A stretch of 6,872 bases of DNA from Bacteroidota bacterium. Lineage in GTDB: Bacteria > Bacteroidota > Bacteroidia > Bacteroidales > Porphyromonadaceae. The notes under the pieces are model-generated. The model saw nothing but the letters and a program-made list of their open reading frames with translations. It was not told where the DNA came from and ran no database searches. This document shows positions 5,580 through 6,872 of the stretch, in pieces. A program made the position numbers and the translations under genes. The stretch's first letter is position 1. Each line of letters starts with the position of its first letter. The stretch spans positions 1-6,872 of the forward strand of contig JAEWGA010000015.1 in assembly GCA_023388555.1 (NCBI GenBank), read 5' to 3'.

Positions 5580-6872
5580 TTAGTGGTAATGTTTCGAACC
5601 ACAAACACAAACACGTGCCTTAGGGTATACCATAGAGCGCAACTGCACCTGTTTCACCTTTACTTTAGGCCCTGGTACACTGGGACTATACATAAGCACT
5701 TTACGCATACGTGCCACTTGCTGTGGGGTAAAGTGGAAGGAGTCCGTGTAGTTGTAGTCCATAATATTGGTAGAGGGGAAACGCGTACCATCACAGGCAG
5801 TTCTGCCAAAGAGGTAAAGAACGGTTTTTTCAGCTAACACTCCTCCCCAACGCTTGTATTTTATTCTGTCGGCAGCAACCATTTTATTAAGCGTTCTGTC
5901 GTACTCATCTCGGTCGTAACTTGGCGTATCGGTACAATAGTCGGTATCCTTACAGTTATTCACTTTTACGGTGTTATCGCCAAAGACAATCTCTCTGTCG
6001 CCTGGCTGGTTAAACACATGGAACAACCCTAAGTAATGCCCCAGCTCGTGGGCTAATAACGAGGCGGCATCTCGGTTCAAGCGCTGCATACCCAATGGGC
6101 CGTAACTGTAGTTGTCTCGAGACCACGTCATTTCATTGGCTTCGAGCGAAATACAGTGGTTTTGGTTTTTAAAGTGGTCGGCGTTATAAGTTTCTAATCC
6201 CTCCAAGCCGTACCCCATAGGCATATAGGGCAGGTGTGAAATACCTTGCACAAACTTATCGCCAAGGTAAAAGCCAAAATGGTAAATAAACACATTAATG
6301 TATTTGTTTCGGTCCCAAGCAGCGTTATAATAAGTTCCGCCTGGCCTATCGTTCATAACGTGGTTCACCACAATATAACGTGCACTTGAGGGAAGGCGGT
6401 GTAGCCCTGGAATAGCTAAGGGTTGGCCATCGGGGGTATGGGTAGCCAGTTCAAACGACACGTTTACATCGTTGGGAGTAGGCATCTCATAGAATGCTGT
6501 TTCCCGGTTTGCTATTTTGCCAGCATAGAGCAAATTTACCTTCTCCACAATTTCTTGTAGCCTTTTACCTATTACTTGGTCGTTGGCATTGGGGTCCTCG
6601 TTAGACCAATGCATCACATGAAATATTATAGGCAACTTGTAATGGTAGCCCTTTAGTTTTTCCTCTTGCTCCTTAACGGTTCCTGTTATTTCAGGAATAG
6701 CGGGCTCCGTTGTTGACGTTGAGATTTCAGTTTTAGGAGTACCTGGGTTAATATTTGGTGCTGGTGGCTCCGTTGTGGGGTTAACAGGAGCTGGCGAGGA
6801 ATTAGCCTCGGGAGTTGGCACCTTGGGAACTTCGGGGGCTGGTGCTGGTTTCTCTTCTGGAACAGGCTCTTT
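5580..6872 (-). CDS. M43-like zinc metalloproteinase with Pro-rich linker, 5' partial
   Basis: A secreted protease closely related to the neighbour at 4167-5570. The frame stays open to the right edge (430 residues visible), and the codons there read KEPVPEEKPAPAPEVPK. The GTG at 6821 is therefore internal and the true start, probably with a signal peptide or lipobox, lies outside. The first 65 or so visible residues are a Pro/Thr/Glu-rich linker; no BACON domain is seen here. The catalytic domain opens with YKLPIIFHVMHW. HELGHYLGLFH is encoded at 6018-6050 (zinc ligands and catalytic Glu intact), and the Met-turn NIMDY has its Met at 5760-5762. Shared stretches with the neighbour include IANRE, VMND, KYIN, DYC and TDSFHFT. 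The segment between the zinc site and the Met-turn is longer than in the neighbour. The tail ends LRSMVYPKARVCVCGSKHYH. It is the first visible gene of the operon; its promoter is off-window. Confidence 0.9.
   Translation of the reverse strand, partial: KEPVPEEKPAPAPEVPKVPTPEANSSPAPVNPTTEPPAPNINPGTPKTEISTSTTEPAIPEITGTVKEQEEKLKGYHYKLPIIFHVMHWSNEDPNANDQVIGKRLQEIVEKVNLLYAGKIANRETAFYEMPTPNDVNVSFELATHTPDGQPLAIPGLHRLPSSARYIVVNHVMNDRPGGTYYNAAWDRNKYINVFIYHFGFYLGDKFVQGISHLPYMPMGYGLEGLETYNADHFKNQNHCISLEANEMTWSRDNYSYGPLGMQRLNRDAASLLAHELGHYLGLFHVFNQPGDREIVFGDNTVKVNNCKDTDYCTDTPSYDRDEYDRTLNKMVAADRIKYKRWGGVLAEKTVLYLFGRTACDGTRFPSTNIMDYNYTDSFHFTPQQVARMRKVLMYSPSVPGPKVKVKQVQLRSMVYPKARVCVCGSKHYH

Larger units (their letters stand above)
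2303..6872 (-). other. Predicted three-gene operon: protease, protease, glycosyltransferase
   Basis: The three genes share a strand, are separated by only 9 nt (5571-5579) and 22 nt (4145-4166), and end in one strong terminator at 2303-2350. The gaps hold no room for a terminator or obvious promoter, so co-transcription is likely. The promoter, and possibly further genes, lie right of the window. No Shine-Dalgarno sequence precedes either internal start, as is common in Bacteroidota. Confidence 0.8.

Overview
The window looks like chromosomal DNA from a Bacteroidales bacterium, most plausibly Porphyromonas or a close relative. Three things point there: a B12-dependent methylmalonyl-CoA mutase of the heterodimer large-subunit type, a lipoprotein with a BACON domain fused to an M43-like metalloproteinase (an arrangement typical of Bacteroidota), and gene starts with no clear Shine-Dalgarno sequence. 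The genus is an inference; the phylum is fairly secure.

Layout. Positions 1-1658 (+) hold the C-terminal three quarters of methylmalonyl-CoA mutase, whose start lies left of the window. A strong intrinsic terminator follows at 1678-1715. Positions 1716-2302 contain no convincing gene. This stretch is built largely of degenerate 12-nt G/C-run repeats that switch strand: G-rich on + at about 1753-1850, C-rich on + at 1997-2112, then G-rich again near 2160-2201. A 16-bp direct repeat sits between the first two blocks. A second strong terminator, facing left, lies at 2303-2350.

From 6872 down to 2372 (all -) runs a compact three-gene operon. First comes a metalloproteinase cut by the right window edge. 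Nine bases later a paralogous metalloproteinase lipoprotein starts, and 22 bases after that a polytopic GT-C glycosyltransferase of the ArnT/PMT type. The mutase and this operon are convergent, and each has its own terminator facing the repeat-rich spacer.

Function. The mutase links succinyl-CoA and methylmalonyl-CoA in propionate metabolism and is ordinary housekeeping. The operon is cell-envelope material: two related secreted zinc proteases with different N-terminal modules but the same Cys-containing C-terminal tail, plus a membrane enzyme expected to move a sugar from a lipid carrier onto an extracytoplasmic acceptor. The points most worth a second look are the protease pair with its shared VCVCG tail, its coupling to the glycosyltransferase, and the strand-switching 12-nt arrays in the spacer.
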